Part shown: in pieces, positions 1 through 6,977 of the stretch | Layout: every line of letters begins with the position of its first letter | Numbering within the stretch: position 1 is the stretch's first letter | NCBI GenBank assembly: GCA_035516075.1 | Contig: DATJAQ010000373.1 | Span: 1-13,881, forward strand | DNA length: 13,881 nucleotides | Direction: 5' to 3' | From: Gp13-AA77 sp035516075 | Lineage (GTDB): Bacteria > Acidobacteriota > Terriglobia > UBA7540 | The notes under the pieces: model-generated | The model's input: the letters and a program-made list of their open reading frames with translations, nothing else | Database searches by the model: none | Told to the model about the DNA's origin: nothing | Made by a program: the position numbers and the translations under genes

Positions 1-796
1 TTTTCTCACTTTGGCTTTGTGTAACTTTTACAACTCGCTGATTCCAAAAGACATTCTGGCTTTGGCGCGGCCCTATGAATTTCGGATCTCATTGATTCTG
101 CTGCACATTCTGGCTTTGGTGTATATGGGGGGGTACCCTTCCGGCCACGTTGAGCGCCTCAGGCCAGCGTACCGGCACCGGCGCGTTGCCGCGGGAGTAG
201 GGGTGAAAACCCGCAAGTACCACGAAACACTGCACATTCCGGCTCCGAACTTGCCTTCGACCCATTTGAGGTGCAAATCGCCAAGCCCTTGAATCCAAAA
301 GACATTCCGGCCTTAGCCCTCTCACTCCGGCGAGTCGGCAGAGGCAGGAAGACGGCCTCAGCGGCGCGCGTTGGCCACCCTTCCGGCCGCTGATTGGCCC
401 CGTGGACTCGAAGCCGTCGGCGCGCGGCGCCTCGATCCCGAGGAGCACGAGTACGTCCGAACGGCGCAGGGGCATGAAAGCCTTCCCGACCCAGATCGAC
501 CGCTTCCGAGGACGGCTTGGCCTGGATAATTCTCGGGTTGATGACCGGCTGGTAATGTACCGCCGCCGGTAACACCCTGTCAAGGACTTTCGGTGGTCTG
601 CCTGCTCTAGCGCCGTTCAACGAGCGGCGACGCGAGGACGATCTCTTAAGTCGCCGGTCACAGACGGCGATACCGTTGCAACTATGAACGCGATCGCGTT
701 CGGCGCGAAGCTCACCGGCATTGTGCCCTTCCGGGTGAGGCGGTAGCCCTTGAGGCTCTTGTCTTCGGGAGGCGGCGCCGCGAGTTCGCGGTTGAA
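1..796. other. Intergenic region without a supported gene
   Basis: I find no credible coding gene here. Several open frames exist on both strands, but they overlap one another, are rich in Arg/Pro/Ser as expected from random GC-rich DNA, lack convincing ribosome-binding sites and match no family I recognise. The first 130 bases are more AT-rich than the rest. Short direct repeats of the type ACATTCYGG occur in the first 320 bases (separate entry). The stretch may be a decayed remnant of former genes or mobile DNA, but no identifiable domain survives. Confidence 0.6.
40..316 (+). repeat. Short imperfect direct repeats (ACATTCYGG units)
   Basis: The unit ACATTC(T/C)GG occurs four times in the same orientation, starting at about 51, 105, 234 and 302. 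The outer two lie in a longer similar block: 40-65 and 291-316 agree at about 22 of 26 positions and share the core AATCCAAAAGACATTC or its near variant. The inner two both follow CTGC. Spacing is irregular (54, 129 and 68 bases), so this is neither a simple tandem repeat nor a CRISPR array. Function is unknown. Confidence 0.45.
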
Positions 797-819
797 TGTA
801 CCAACATAACTTGGTACAA
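792..819 (+). promoter_or_regulatory. Probable promoter of the RHH/SRPBCC pair, leaderless
   Basis: A -35-like TTGAAT (792-797) lies 16 bases before a -10-like TACAAT (814-819). The -10 box ends seven bases before the ATG at 827, so transcription would begin at or next to the start codon. No Shine-Dalgarno sequence is present between the box and the ATG. Both facts point to a leaderless mRNA. The -10 box is inside the right arm of the palindrome 797-818. Confidence 0.5.
797..818. promoter_or_regulatory. Perfect palindromic operator candidate
   Basis: TGTACCAA (797-804) and TTGGTACA (811-818) are exact reverse complements separated by the six bases CATAAC. The site fills the space between the -35 and -10 elements and covers most of the -10 box, so a dimer bound here would block RNA polymerase. 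The obvious candidate ligand is the small RHH-like protein encoded eight bases downstream (autoregulation), but this is inference; a regulator encoded elsewhere is possible. Confidence 0.6.
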
Positions 820-826
820 TCCTTTC

Positions 827-1087
827 ATGCCGACTGAACGCGTGATGGTAGAGCGGGTGCAAACGGGGGTTCGCGTCGAGAAGAACCTTCTAAAGGTGCT
901 GAAGGCGGTGGCCGAGCTGAAGGATCTCTCGCTCGGCGACCTGCTGGAAGGCGTGGTCCTGCGCGCCTTCGAGGGCAAGTGCGCCTTCTCGGCAGGCACG
1001 TTGCGCCAGATCGCGCAGCTCCGCAAGATTTACGGCCTCACCCTGACAGCGGCCCACAGCCATCAACTCACCGAGAGGGAATCATGA
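827..1087 (+). CDS. Small ribbon-helix-helix-like protein
   Basis: This gene encodes an 86-residue basic protein of unknown exact function. Residues about 10-48 look like a ribbon-helix-helix (CopG/Arc-type) fold: a short strand around TGVRVEKNLL, a helix (LKVLKAVAELKD), a turn at LSLGD and a second helix (LLEGVVLRAFEG). Such proteins usually bind DNA as dimers and often repress their own promoter. The ATG at 827 is preceded by a palindrome and a -10 box but no ribosome-binding site, which fits a leaderless message. Its stop codon overlaps the next gene's start by ATGA, so the two are probably translationally coupled. I believe similar proteins are common in Acidobacteriota as hypothetical proteins. 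A DNA-binding role is inferred from the predicted fold and the adjacent operator. It could instead be a structural or antitoxin-like protein. Confidence 0.75.
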   Translation: MPTERVMVERVQTGVRVEKNLLKVLKAVAELKDLSLGDLLEGVVLRAFEGKCAFSAGTLRQIAQLRKIYGLTLTAAHSHQLTERES

Positions 1088-1626
1088 CAAAACATGCGGC
1101 GGCAATCGCGCTGATGGCAGTGCTCCAGGGCCGAGCCGCAGCCCAGACGAACCCGCCCGAGCTGGCACACACCCGCACCGAGGCCCACCTCACGCTCAAC
1201 GTGCCGTACGAAGTCGCGGCGCCCCTCTTCGGGCCACTGGCGGAGGAACAATGGTCGCCCGACTGGAAGCCGCGATTCCTCTATCCCAATCCGCCCGCCG
1301 ATCGGGAAGGCGCCGTGTTCGAAGTAGACTTCTCCCCCACCCACCAAAGCGTCTGGACGATGACGCAATACGACCTCGCCGGCGGGCATATTCAATACGT
1401 CTTCACCATCAGCCACGCCGTGCTCACGCGGATTGACATCACACTGGCCCGAAGCAGCGCAGGGGGGACCGACGTTACGGTGGTACACGAGCGCACCGCG
1501 CTCGACCCGGGCGTAAACGCCGCCGTGCAGAAGATGGCGAAGTCGGATGCCGAACAGGTGGCGGAGTGGAAGGCCCCCATCGAGGCGTGGGCGACGAAGT
1601 CGAAGGCGGCCGCGTCGAGGCCCTGA
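1084..1626 (+). CDS. Secreted SRPBCC (START-like) family protein
   Basis: The product is 180 residues long. Residues 1-20 form a signal peptide with a hydrophobic stretch and an AAA cleavage site before Gln21, so the protein is probably periplasmic. The mature part has the look of an SRPBCC/polyketide-cyclase-like ligand-binding domain: an initial strand (EAHLTLNVPYEVAAPLFGPL), the WSPDWKPRFLYP segment, a strand after GAVFEVDF, the central TMTQYD strand, and a long C-terminal helix from about residue 140 (DPGVNAAVQKMAKS). Such domains bind hydrophobic ligands, but no ligand can be deduced. The start at 1084 is chosen because GAGAGGGA lies just upstream and because it overlaps the preceding stop as ATGA; upstream extension would only read through the RHH gene in another frame. 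Co-transcription with the RHH-like gene suggests that the palindrome at 797-818 controls both. Confidence 0.7.
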   Translation: MTKHAAAIALMAVLQGRAAAQTNPPELAHTRTEAHLTLNVPYEVAAPLFGPLAEEQWSPDWKPRFLYPNPPADREGAVFEVDFSPTHQSVWTMTQYDLAGGHIQYVFTISHAVLTRIDITLARSSAGGTDVTVVHERTALDPGVNAAVQKMAKSDAEQVAEWKAPIEAWATKSKAAASRP

Positions 1627-1695
1627 GCCGAGGGTTACTGCGGTTGGGGTGGGGCTGATGGCGCCGGCCTGAACCGACATGCGCCGGGTGGGCTG

Positions 1696-2010
1696 CTAAT
1701 CGCGATCGGTGTACTCGGCCGGGACGTCGTCTTCGAGGACTTCTCCGGTGGTCACCTCGCCGCCGTCCGGGTTGGATGCCCTCTCGACGCCGCTCACCAC
1801 GCCGGCTTCATACGACTGCCCTTCTTCGACGAGTTCCTCGACACTCTCCGAATCCGCGTCGGCGACGTCGGAGAGGCCCTGCAGATCCCCCGACTGGCCC
1901 GCCGTGCGGGTGCCGCGGCGTTCGCGCTCGGCCTCAGACCCAAAGCCCTCCTGGCGGGCCGCGGGGTCGCCGCCGATCTGACTCTTCTCGTGGATTCGTC
2001 TCTTGCTCAT
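1696..2010 (-). CDS. Small acidic, probably disordered conserved protein
   Basis: This gene encodes a 104-residue protein starting MSKRRIHEKSQIGGDPAARQ. The first 40 residues are charged and basic, while the rest is strongly acidic (SVEELVEEGQSYEAG, then EVTTGEVLEDDVPAEY) with no Cys, no membrane segment and few large hydrophobics. It therefore looks largely disordered. I recognise the style as a small acidobacterial hypothetical protein but know no function for it. An in-frame upstream ATG at 2085 would add 25 low-complexity residues; I prefer 2010 because an extended -10 box ends seven bases before it. It is convergent with the SRPBCC gene and divergent from the S46 peptidase gene. Confidence 0.7.
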   Translation of the reverse strand: MSKRRIHEKSQIGGDPAARQEGFGSEAERERRGTRTAGQSGDLQGLSDVADADSESVEELVEEGQSYEAGVVSGVERASNPDGGEVTTGEVLEDDVPAEYTDRD

Positions 2011-2016
2011 AATCGA

Positions 2017-2025
2017 ACTATAGCA
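2017..2025 (-). promoter_or_regulatory. Extended -10 promoter, probable leaderless start
   Basis: Read on the minus strand the sequence is TGCTATAGT, an extended -10 element (TG, one base, TATAGT). No clear -35 box is seen, which is usual for extended -10 promoters. Transcription would start near 2010, the first base of the acidic protein's ATG. No Shine-Dalgarno sequence lies in the six bases between, so the message is predicted to be leaderless. Confidence 0.5.
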
Positions 2026-2102
2026 CCGAAACGCTGTTTGGGGGGCCGTCTCAGGGCGCCCGCCACCAGATTTGGGCTGAGCCAATTAACATGCCGGAGC
2101 GC

Positions 2103-2131
2103 TTCGCAAATCCAGCCGCCGGGTGTAAACT
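2103..2131 (+). promoter_or_regulatory. Weak candidate promoter for the S46 peptidase gene
   Basis: TTCGCA (2103-2108) and TAAACT (2126-2131) are separated by 17 bases and match the sigma70 consensus at four of six positions each. It would give a leader of roughly 80 bases before the TTG start at 2216. This is the best candidate I find in the divergent gap, but matches of this quality occur by chance. Confidence 0.25.
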
Positions 2132-2203
2132 TGCGAGGTTCGGGAATCCATGCCGGAGGTCCCGTCCAGATACCACACGATTGGGCCGCAGCGCTCATTG
2201 ACC

Positions 2204-2218
2204 AGGGGAGGAATCTTG
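2204..2218 (+). promoter_or_regulatory. Ribosome-binding site that supports a TTG start
   Basis: AGGGGAGGAA (2204-2213) is a strong Shine-Dalgarno sequence placed four to five bases before an in-frame TTG at 2216. The alternative ATG at 2150 has no such site and would put 22 polar residues in front of the signal peptide. This decides the start of the S46 peptidase. Confidence 0.75.
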
Positions 2219-4315
2219 TTCACATTTCGTTTGAGAAAAGGGGTAGTTCGATTCTTATTGTTTGCTCTCATCTTTGGGGCGCTGAGCTTCAACCGCCAGC
2301 CTCTCAAGGCCGGAGAGGAGGGCATGTGGACGTTCGACAATCCTCCCACCAAGCTCCTTCAGGAACGCTACGGATTTACACCCACCCAGGCGTGGCTGGA
2401 CCACGTGCGCCTGGCCAGCATCCGCTTCAACGACGGCGGTTCGGGCTCGTTCATCAGCGCGCACGGCCTGGCGCTCACCAATCACCACGTGGCGCTCGGA
2501 CAGCTCCAAAAGATTTCCACGCCGCAGAAGGACTACGTTAAGGACGGCTTCTTCGCCCGCACCCAGGCCGACGAGGTGAAGTGCCCGGACCTCGAGCTGA
2601 ACGTGCTTGAATCCGTGGAGGACGTCACCGCACAGGTGCAAGGCGTGGCCAAGCCGGGCCTGAGCGACAAGGACGCCTTCGACGCGCGCAAGGCAGAGAT
2701 GGCAAAGATCGAAAAGCAAAGCCTGGACTCCACCGGCCTGCGCTCCGACGTGATTCCGCTCTATCACGGCGGCGAGTACTGGCTGTATCGCTACAAAAAG
2801 TACACCGACGTGCGGCTGGTGTTTGCGCCCGAGAACCAGATCGCGTTTTTCGGCGGCGACCCCGACAATTTCACCTATCCGCGCTGGGACATCGACTTCG
2901 CCCTCTTTCGTGCCTATGAAAACGGCAAGCCCGCCGACACGCCACACTATCTGAAATGGAACGCCAAGGGCCCCGCGGATGGCGACCTGGTGTTTGTCTC
3001 GGGCAACCCCGGCTCCACGTCGCGCCTCGAGACCGTGGCGCAGCTCGAGGTGACGCGCGATTACACCTATCCGATCATCCTGGAGATCATAAACCAGCGG
3101 CTGGCCGTGCTGCAGCGCTACTCCGCCCAGGGCCCCGAGCAGGCTCGCGAGGCCATGAACATGATCTTCGGCTTGCAGAACGGCCTCAAGGCCATCGACG
3201 GAGAGTACCAGGGGCTGCTCGATAAATCCCTGATGGAAAAAAAGCAGAAGGAAGAAGCTGAATTCCGCGCCCGGGTGGACGCCAATCCGGAATGGAAGGC
3301 CAAATACGGCGGGGCGTGGCAGGAGCTTCAGGACGCGGAGGCGAAGTGGGTGACCCGGATGAAGCCCAGCCGCTTCCGCGGCATCGGCGGCTCGCGCATG
3401 GCCAACCTGGCGCTCACCATTGTGCAGTACGTCGCCGAAGTGAAGAAGCCGGACGGCAAGCGCCTGGAAGGCTTCCACGACTCCGAGCTCGACTCGCTGA
3501 AGTTCCAGCTCTTCTCGCCGGCGCCCGTCTATCCCCACCTGGAGCAGGTGCTGCTGGCCGACAGCCTGGCGCGATCGGCCCGCGAGCTCGGCCCCGACGA
3601 TCCCTTCATTAAGGCCGCGCTCAACGGCCGCACACCTGACGAGGCAGCCGCCACCGCCCTCGCCGGCACCAAGATGGGCGACCCCGCCTTCCGCAAATCG
3701 CTGGTGGAGGGCGGCGAGGCGGCGGTGACCGCCTCCACCGATCCGATGATCGTGCTGGCACGCAACATCGACCCCTCGGTGCGCGAGATCCGGAAGTGGA
3801 TGGAAGACAACATTGAGAGCGTCGAGACCGAGGCCGGCGAGAAACTGGGCCAGGCGCGTTTCGCCGTCTACGGCAAGTCCGAGTATCCGGACGCCACCTT
3901 TACCCTGCGCCTCTCCTACGGCACCGTGAAGGGCTACCCCATGAACGGCACCGAGGCGCCGCCCCTCACCACGCTTTACGGGCTCTACGACCGCTCCTTA
4001 AGCTTCAACCAGAAGCCGCCGTTCGACCTGCCTCCGCTCTATTGGCAGGACAAAGACAAACTCGACCTAGCAACGCCGGTAAATTTCGTCATGACCTGCG
4101 ACATTATCGGCGGCAATTCGGGCTCGCCCGTGATCAATCGCGAAGGCGAGCTGGTGGGCTTGATATTCGACGGCAATATCGAAAGCCTGGTGGGCGATTA
4201 CGTCTACGACGAAAGCAAGAACCGGGCGGTGGCCGTGGACACGGCCGTGATGAGCGAGGTGCTGCGCAAGCTTTACGGCGCGGGACCCTTGGCTGACGAA
4301 CTGGAAGGAAAATAG
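2216..4315 (+). CDS. S46 family dipeptidyl-peptidase (DPP7/DPP11 type)
   Basis: The product is a 699-residue serine exopeptidase predicted to release dipeptides from peptide N-termini in the periplasm. After the TTG start there is a signal peptide (basic FRLRK, hydrophobic VVRFLLFALIFGAL, likely cleavage near residue 32). Catalytic elements of the S46 family are visible: the ALTNHHVALGQ histidine motif (His90/91), the TYPRWDIDFALFRAY segment with the aspartate at about 227, and GGNSGSPVIN with the nucleophile serine at about 635. Eighteen residues after that serine stands a glycine (LIFDGN). This is the position where DPP11 enzymes carry arginine for acidic P1 residues and DPP7 enzymes carry glycine, so a DPP7-like preference for hydrophobic P1 residues is inferred. 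Length fits the family. A permease gene follows after 59 bases, with its own ribosome-binding site, and may share the transcript. Confidence 0.92.
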   Translation: MFTFRLRKGVVRFLLFALIFGALSFNRQPLKAGEEGMWTFDNPPTKLLQERYGFTPTQAWLDHVRLASIRFNDGGSGSFISAHGLALTNHHVALGQLQKISTPQKDYVKDGFFARTQADEVKCPDLELNVLESVEDVTAQVQGVAKPGLSDKDAFDARKAEMAKIEKQSLDSTGLRSDVIPLYHGGEYWLYRYKKYTDVRLVFAPENQIAFFGGDPDNFTYPRWDIDFALFRAYENGKPADTPHYLKWNAKGPADGDLVFVSGNPGSTSRLETVAQLEVTRDYTYPIILEIINQRLAVLQRYSAQGPEQAREAMNMIFGLQNGLKAIDGEYQGLLDKSLMEKKQKEEAEFRARVDANPEWKAKYGGAWQELQDAEAKWVTRMKPSRFRGIGGSRMANLALTIVQYVAEVKKPDGKRLEGFHDSELDSLKFQLFSPAPVYPHLEQVLLADSLARSARELGPDDPFIKAALNGRTPDEAAATALAGTKMGDPAFRKSLVEGGEAAVTASTDPMIVLARNIDPSVREIRKWMEDNIESVETEAGEKLGQARFAVYGKSEYPDATFTLRLSYGTVKGYPMNGTEAPPLTTLYGLYDRSLSFNQKPPFDLPPLYWQDKDKLDLATPVNFVMTCDIIGGNSGSPVINREGELVGLIFDGNIESLVGDYVYDESKNRAVAVDTAVMSEVLRKLYGAGPLADELEGK

Positions 4316-4374
4316 CAACAGCAGAAAGCCGGGCCAGACGCCGGAGGACGGCTCAATCCCTTAGGAGGCCTGAC

Positions 4375-6882
4375 ATGCTGCGAAACGATTTTGCCTACGC
4401 CTGGCGGACTCTGAAGAAGAGCCCCGTATTTGCGCTTACCGCCGGCATCACCCTGGCCCTCGGCATCGGCGCCAGCACCGCGATCTTCAGCGTCACCAAC
4501 TCCGTTCTGCTGCGTCCCCTGCCCTACCGGGACCCCGACCGGCTGGTGCTGGCCTGCTCCGACATGACCAAGCGCCACGTGCGCGACTTCCCGTTCTCCG
4601 ATCTGGACTTCATCGACCTTCGCGACGGCTCCAGGAAATATTTTGAGGACATGGCCGCGGTGAATACCGGCCGCGGCGTGCTGCCGCGCGAGGACGGCAC
4701 GTCGGAGCAGGTGGTGTTTGCCGGTATCACGACAAACTTCCTCCACCTGCTGGGCGCGCGGATTCTGGTGGGCCGCGACTTCACGGACTCGGATGGCACG
4801 CCCCAGCCGGCTCCGCCCGCGCCGGCGGCCAACGCGCCCGCCGCGCCGAATGCGGCCGCCCCGCCGGCGCCGCAGCTTCCGACGTACGCCATCCTGAGCT
4901 ACGGGTACTGGCAGCGGCGTTACGGCGGGGACTCCTCCATCGTAGGGCGCGAAATGAAGGCCGGGTTCGTGAACTTTGAGATCGTGGGCGTGCTGGCGCC
5001 GGGATTCGAGCTGCTCTTTCCGCCCAGCATGAACGTGCAACGGGACCCCGACATCTGGATCGCGAACCGGCTGTCTCTCGACCCGGCGCAGCGCCTGAAC
5101 GTGGCCCATCAGGTGGTCGGAAAGCTCAAGCCGGGCGCTTCGATCGGCCAGGCCCAGTCGGAGGTGGACGCCGTCGCCGCCCGCGACCGCCAGATTGCTC
5201 CCATCCTCCAGACGGCCGGCTACGCCATCCGTCTCGAGCCCATGAAGGCCAACCTGGTGGCCCAGGTGCGGCCCGCCATTCTCGCCTTGATGGGCGCGGT
5301 GATCTTCCTGCTGCTGATCGCCTGCTCCAACGTGGCCAACCTCACGCTGGTGCGGGCGTCGCTGCGCGAGCGCGAGCTGGCCGTGCGCACCGCGCTCGGC
5401 GGCAACCGCTGGCGGCTGGTGCGCCAGATGCTGGCCGAAGCCCTGCTGCTGGCGGGGTTCGGGACGGTGCTCGGCGTGGTGCTGGCCACGGCGGGCATTC
5501 GCGAACTTCTCTCGATCGCGCCCGCGAACCTGCCGCGCCTGCAATCGATCGCCATCGATCCTGCCGTGCTGGTGTTTGCGGCGCTGGTAGGCCTTGCGGC
5601 CACGGTGCTCTTCGGCATTACTCCGGCCCTGCGCGCTTCCCGGCCCGACGTGATGCAGGTGCTGCGCTCGAGCGCGCGCACGACCGGCCTGAGCGGCGGC
5701 GGCTGGCTGCGCAACGCCGTGGTGGTGGCCGAGGTGGCGCTCTGCTTCGTGCTGCTCATCGGCTCGGGGCTGATGATTCGCAGCTTCCTCGCCTTGCAGC
5801 GCATCGATCCCGGCTTCGACTCGCACGGCCTGCTCACCTTCAACGTGCTCGGCGTGTTTCAGGGCCGGCAGAAGCCCGAGCAGCGCGCCGCGGTGATGCG
5901 CGAGATCCAGGAGAAACTCCGCGAATTGCCGGGCGTCCAGAGCGTGACGGCCGCCAGCCCCTTCCCGTTGGCCGACGGCTTCTTTCCCATCCGCTGGGGC
6001 CTCGAGCCGGCGCTGAGCGATCCGAGCAAGTTCCAGGCCGTGGACAACCAGACGGTTGAGCCCGGCTATTTCGAAACCCTCCGCACGCCGCTCGTGGCGG
6101 GGCGCACCTTCACCGACGCCGACAACGCCCCGGACCGCGCCGTGGCGATTGTGGACACGATGCTGGCCGCCAAGGCGTTTCCCAACGACTCCCCCATCGG
6201 CAAGCGCATCCTGGTTCGCGTCCGGACGCCCCAGGCCGAGTGGGTGCAGATCATTGGCATGGTCGCGCACCAGCGCGACACGTCGCTGGCCGAGCCCGGC
6301 CGCGAGCAGATCTACTTCACCGACGGCTTCCTCGGCTACGGCGTGGCGGGGCGATGGGCCCTCCGCACGGCGGGCAATCCGGCGAATCTCGCCGGGCCGG
6401 TGCGCGCGGCGCTGGCCCAGCTTGACCGGCGGCTGCTCATCACCGAACTCGCGCCCATGACCGATTACGTAGACAAGGCGCAGGCCGGCACGCGCTTTTC
6501 GCTGCTGCTGATCGGCGTCTTCGCCGTCATCGCGGCCCTGCTGGCGGGGGTGGGACTCTACGGCGTGCTCTCCACCGTGGTGCGGCAACGCACGGCCGAG
6601 ATCGGCGTGCGCATGGCGCTGGGCGCCGTGCCGGGCAGCATTTTCAAACTGGTGGTGGGCGAGGGACTTCGCCTCAGCGCCACCGGGATCGTGATCGGCC
6701 TGCTCGCGGCCCTGGCCGCAACGCGCGTAATGGCCAGCATGCTGGTGGACGTGAAAGCCACGGACCCGGCCACCTACGCCGGCATGGCCGTGCTCTTCTT
6801 CGTCATCGCCGCCCTGGCCTCGTGGCTGCCCGCGCGCCGCGCCGCCGCCCTCCACCCCACCGTCGCGCTGCGGGAGGAGTGA
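4375..6882 (+). CDS. ADOP-type MacB/FtsX-like permease
   Basis: The product is an 835-residue inner-membrane protein resembling the Acidobacterial Duplicated Orphan Permease family. It has two MacB_PCD-FtsX halves. A first membrane helix (about residues 18-40, LTAGITLALGIGASTAIFSV) is followed by a large extracytoplasmic domain, then helices near 300-322, 357-380 and 396-417. A second half starts at about 447-470 and contains another extracytoplasmic domain and helices near 706-732, 764-787 and 800-823. The conserved segments ACSNVANLTLVRASLRERELAVRTALG and RQRTAEIGVRMALGA mark the two FtsX domains. No ATPase gene is adjacent, which is typical for these 'orphan' permeases; substrate and coupling are unknown. 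TAGGAGG lies just before the ATG. An Ala/Pro-rich insert interrupts the first extracytoplasmic domain at residues about 142-168. Confidence 0.92.
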   Translation: MLRNDFAYAWRTLKKSPVFALTAGITLALGIGASTAIFSVTNSVLLRPLPYRDPDRLVLACSDMTKRHVRDFPFSDLDFIDLRDGSRKYFEDMAAVNTGRGVLPREDGTSEQVVFAGITTNFLHLLGARILVGRDFTDSDGTPQPAPPAPAANAPAAPNAAAPPAPQLPTYAILSYGYWQRRYGGDSSIVGREMKAGFVNFEIVGVLAPGFELLFPPSMNVQRDPDIWIANRLSLDPAQRLNVAHQVVGKLKPGASIGQAQSEVDAVAARDRQIAPILQTAGYAIRLEPMKANLVAQVRPAILALMGAVIFLLLIACSNVANLTLVRASLRERELAVRTALGGNRWRLVRQMLAEALLLAGFGTVLGVVLATAGIRELLSIAPANLPRLQSIAIDPAVLVFAALVGLAATVLFGITPALRASRPDVMQVLRSSARTTGLSGGGWLRNAVVVAEVALCFVLLIGSGLMIRSFLALQRIDPGFDSHGLLTFNVLGVFQGRQKPEQRAAVMREIQEKLRELPGVQSVTAASPFPLADGFFPIRWGLEPALSDPSKFQAVDNQTVEPGYFETLRTPLVAGRTFTDADNAPDRAVAIVDTMLAAKAFPNDSPIGKRILVRVRTPQAEWVQIIGMVAHQRDTSLAEPGREQIYFTDGFLGYGVAGRWALRTAGNPANLAGPVRAALAQLDRRLLITELAPMTDYVDKAQAGTRFSLLLIGVFAVIAALLAGVGLYGVLSTVVRQRTAEIGVRMALGAVPGSIFKLVVGEGLRLSATGIVIGLLAALAATRVMASMLVDVKATDPATYAGMAVLFFVIAALASWLPARRAAALHPTVALREE

Positions 6883-6977
6883 CACTCGAGTACCGATTTC
6901 TGATGGGCGATTGGGCTCCGTCACGCGATGCTGGCGGCCTGAGCCTTACTCGATGGCCTGACCCGAGGGAGGCCTTT

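Noticed and set aside
554..583. TTGACA-18-TACATT promoter-like sequence on the minus strand
   Set aside because: The boxes are fair, but the spacer is long and no supported gene follows on that strand. Noted only as possible.
89..620. Two overlapping minus-strand open frames of about 150-160 codons
   Set aside because: They overlap in different frames, are Arg/Pro-rich, match nothing known and lack ribosome-binding sites. They are more likely chance frames in GC-rich DNA.
617..862. An 81-codon minus-strand frame, and a short plus-strand frame ending near 740
   Set aside because: The minus-strand frame covers the palindrome and the start of the RHH-like gene. Neither product is recognisable, and both lack start signals.
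2255..3538. A 427-codon open frame on the minus strand
   Set aside because: It is antisense to the S46 peptidase gene, with no recognisable domain, and its composition is typical of a shadow frame.
4273..6924. An 883-codon open frame on the minus strand
   Set aside because: It is antisense to the permease gene. Its product is His/Arg/Gly/Gln-rich without domains, as expected from the complementary frame of GC-rich coding DNA. The permease itself has clear family motifs and a ribosome-binding site.
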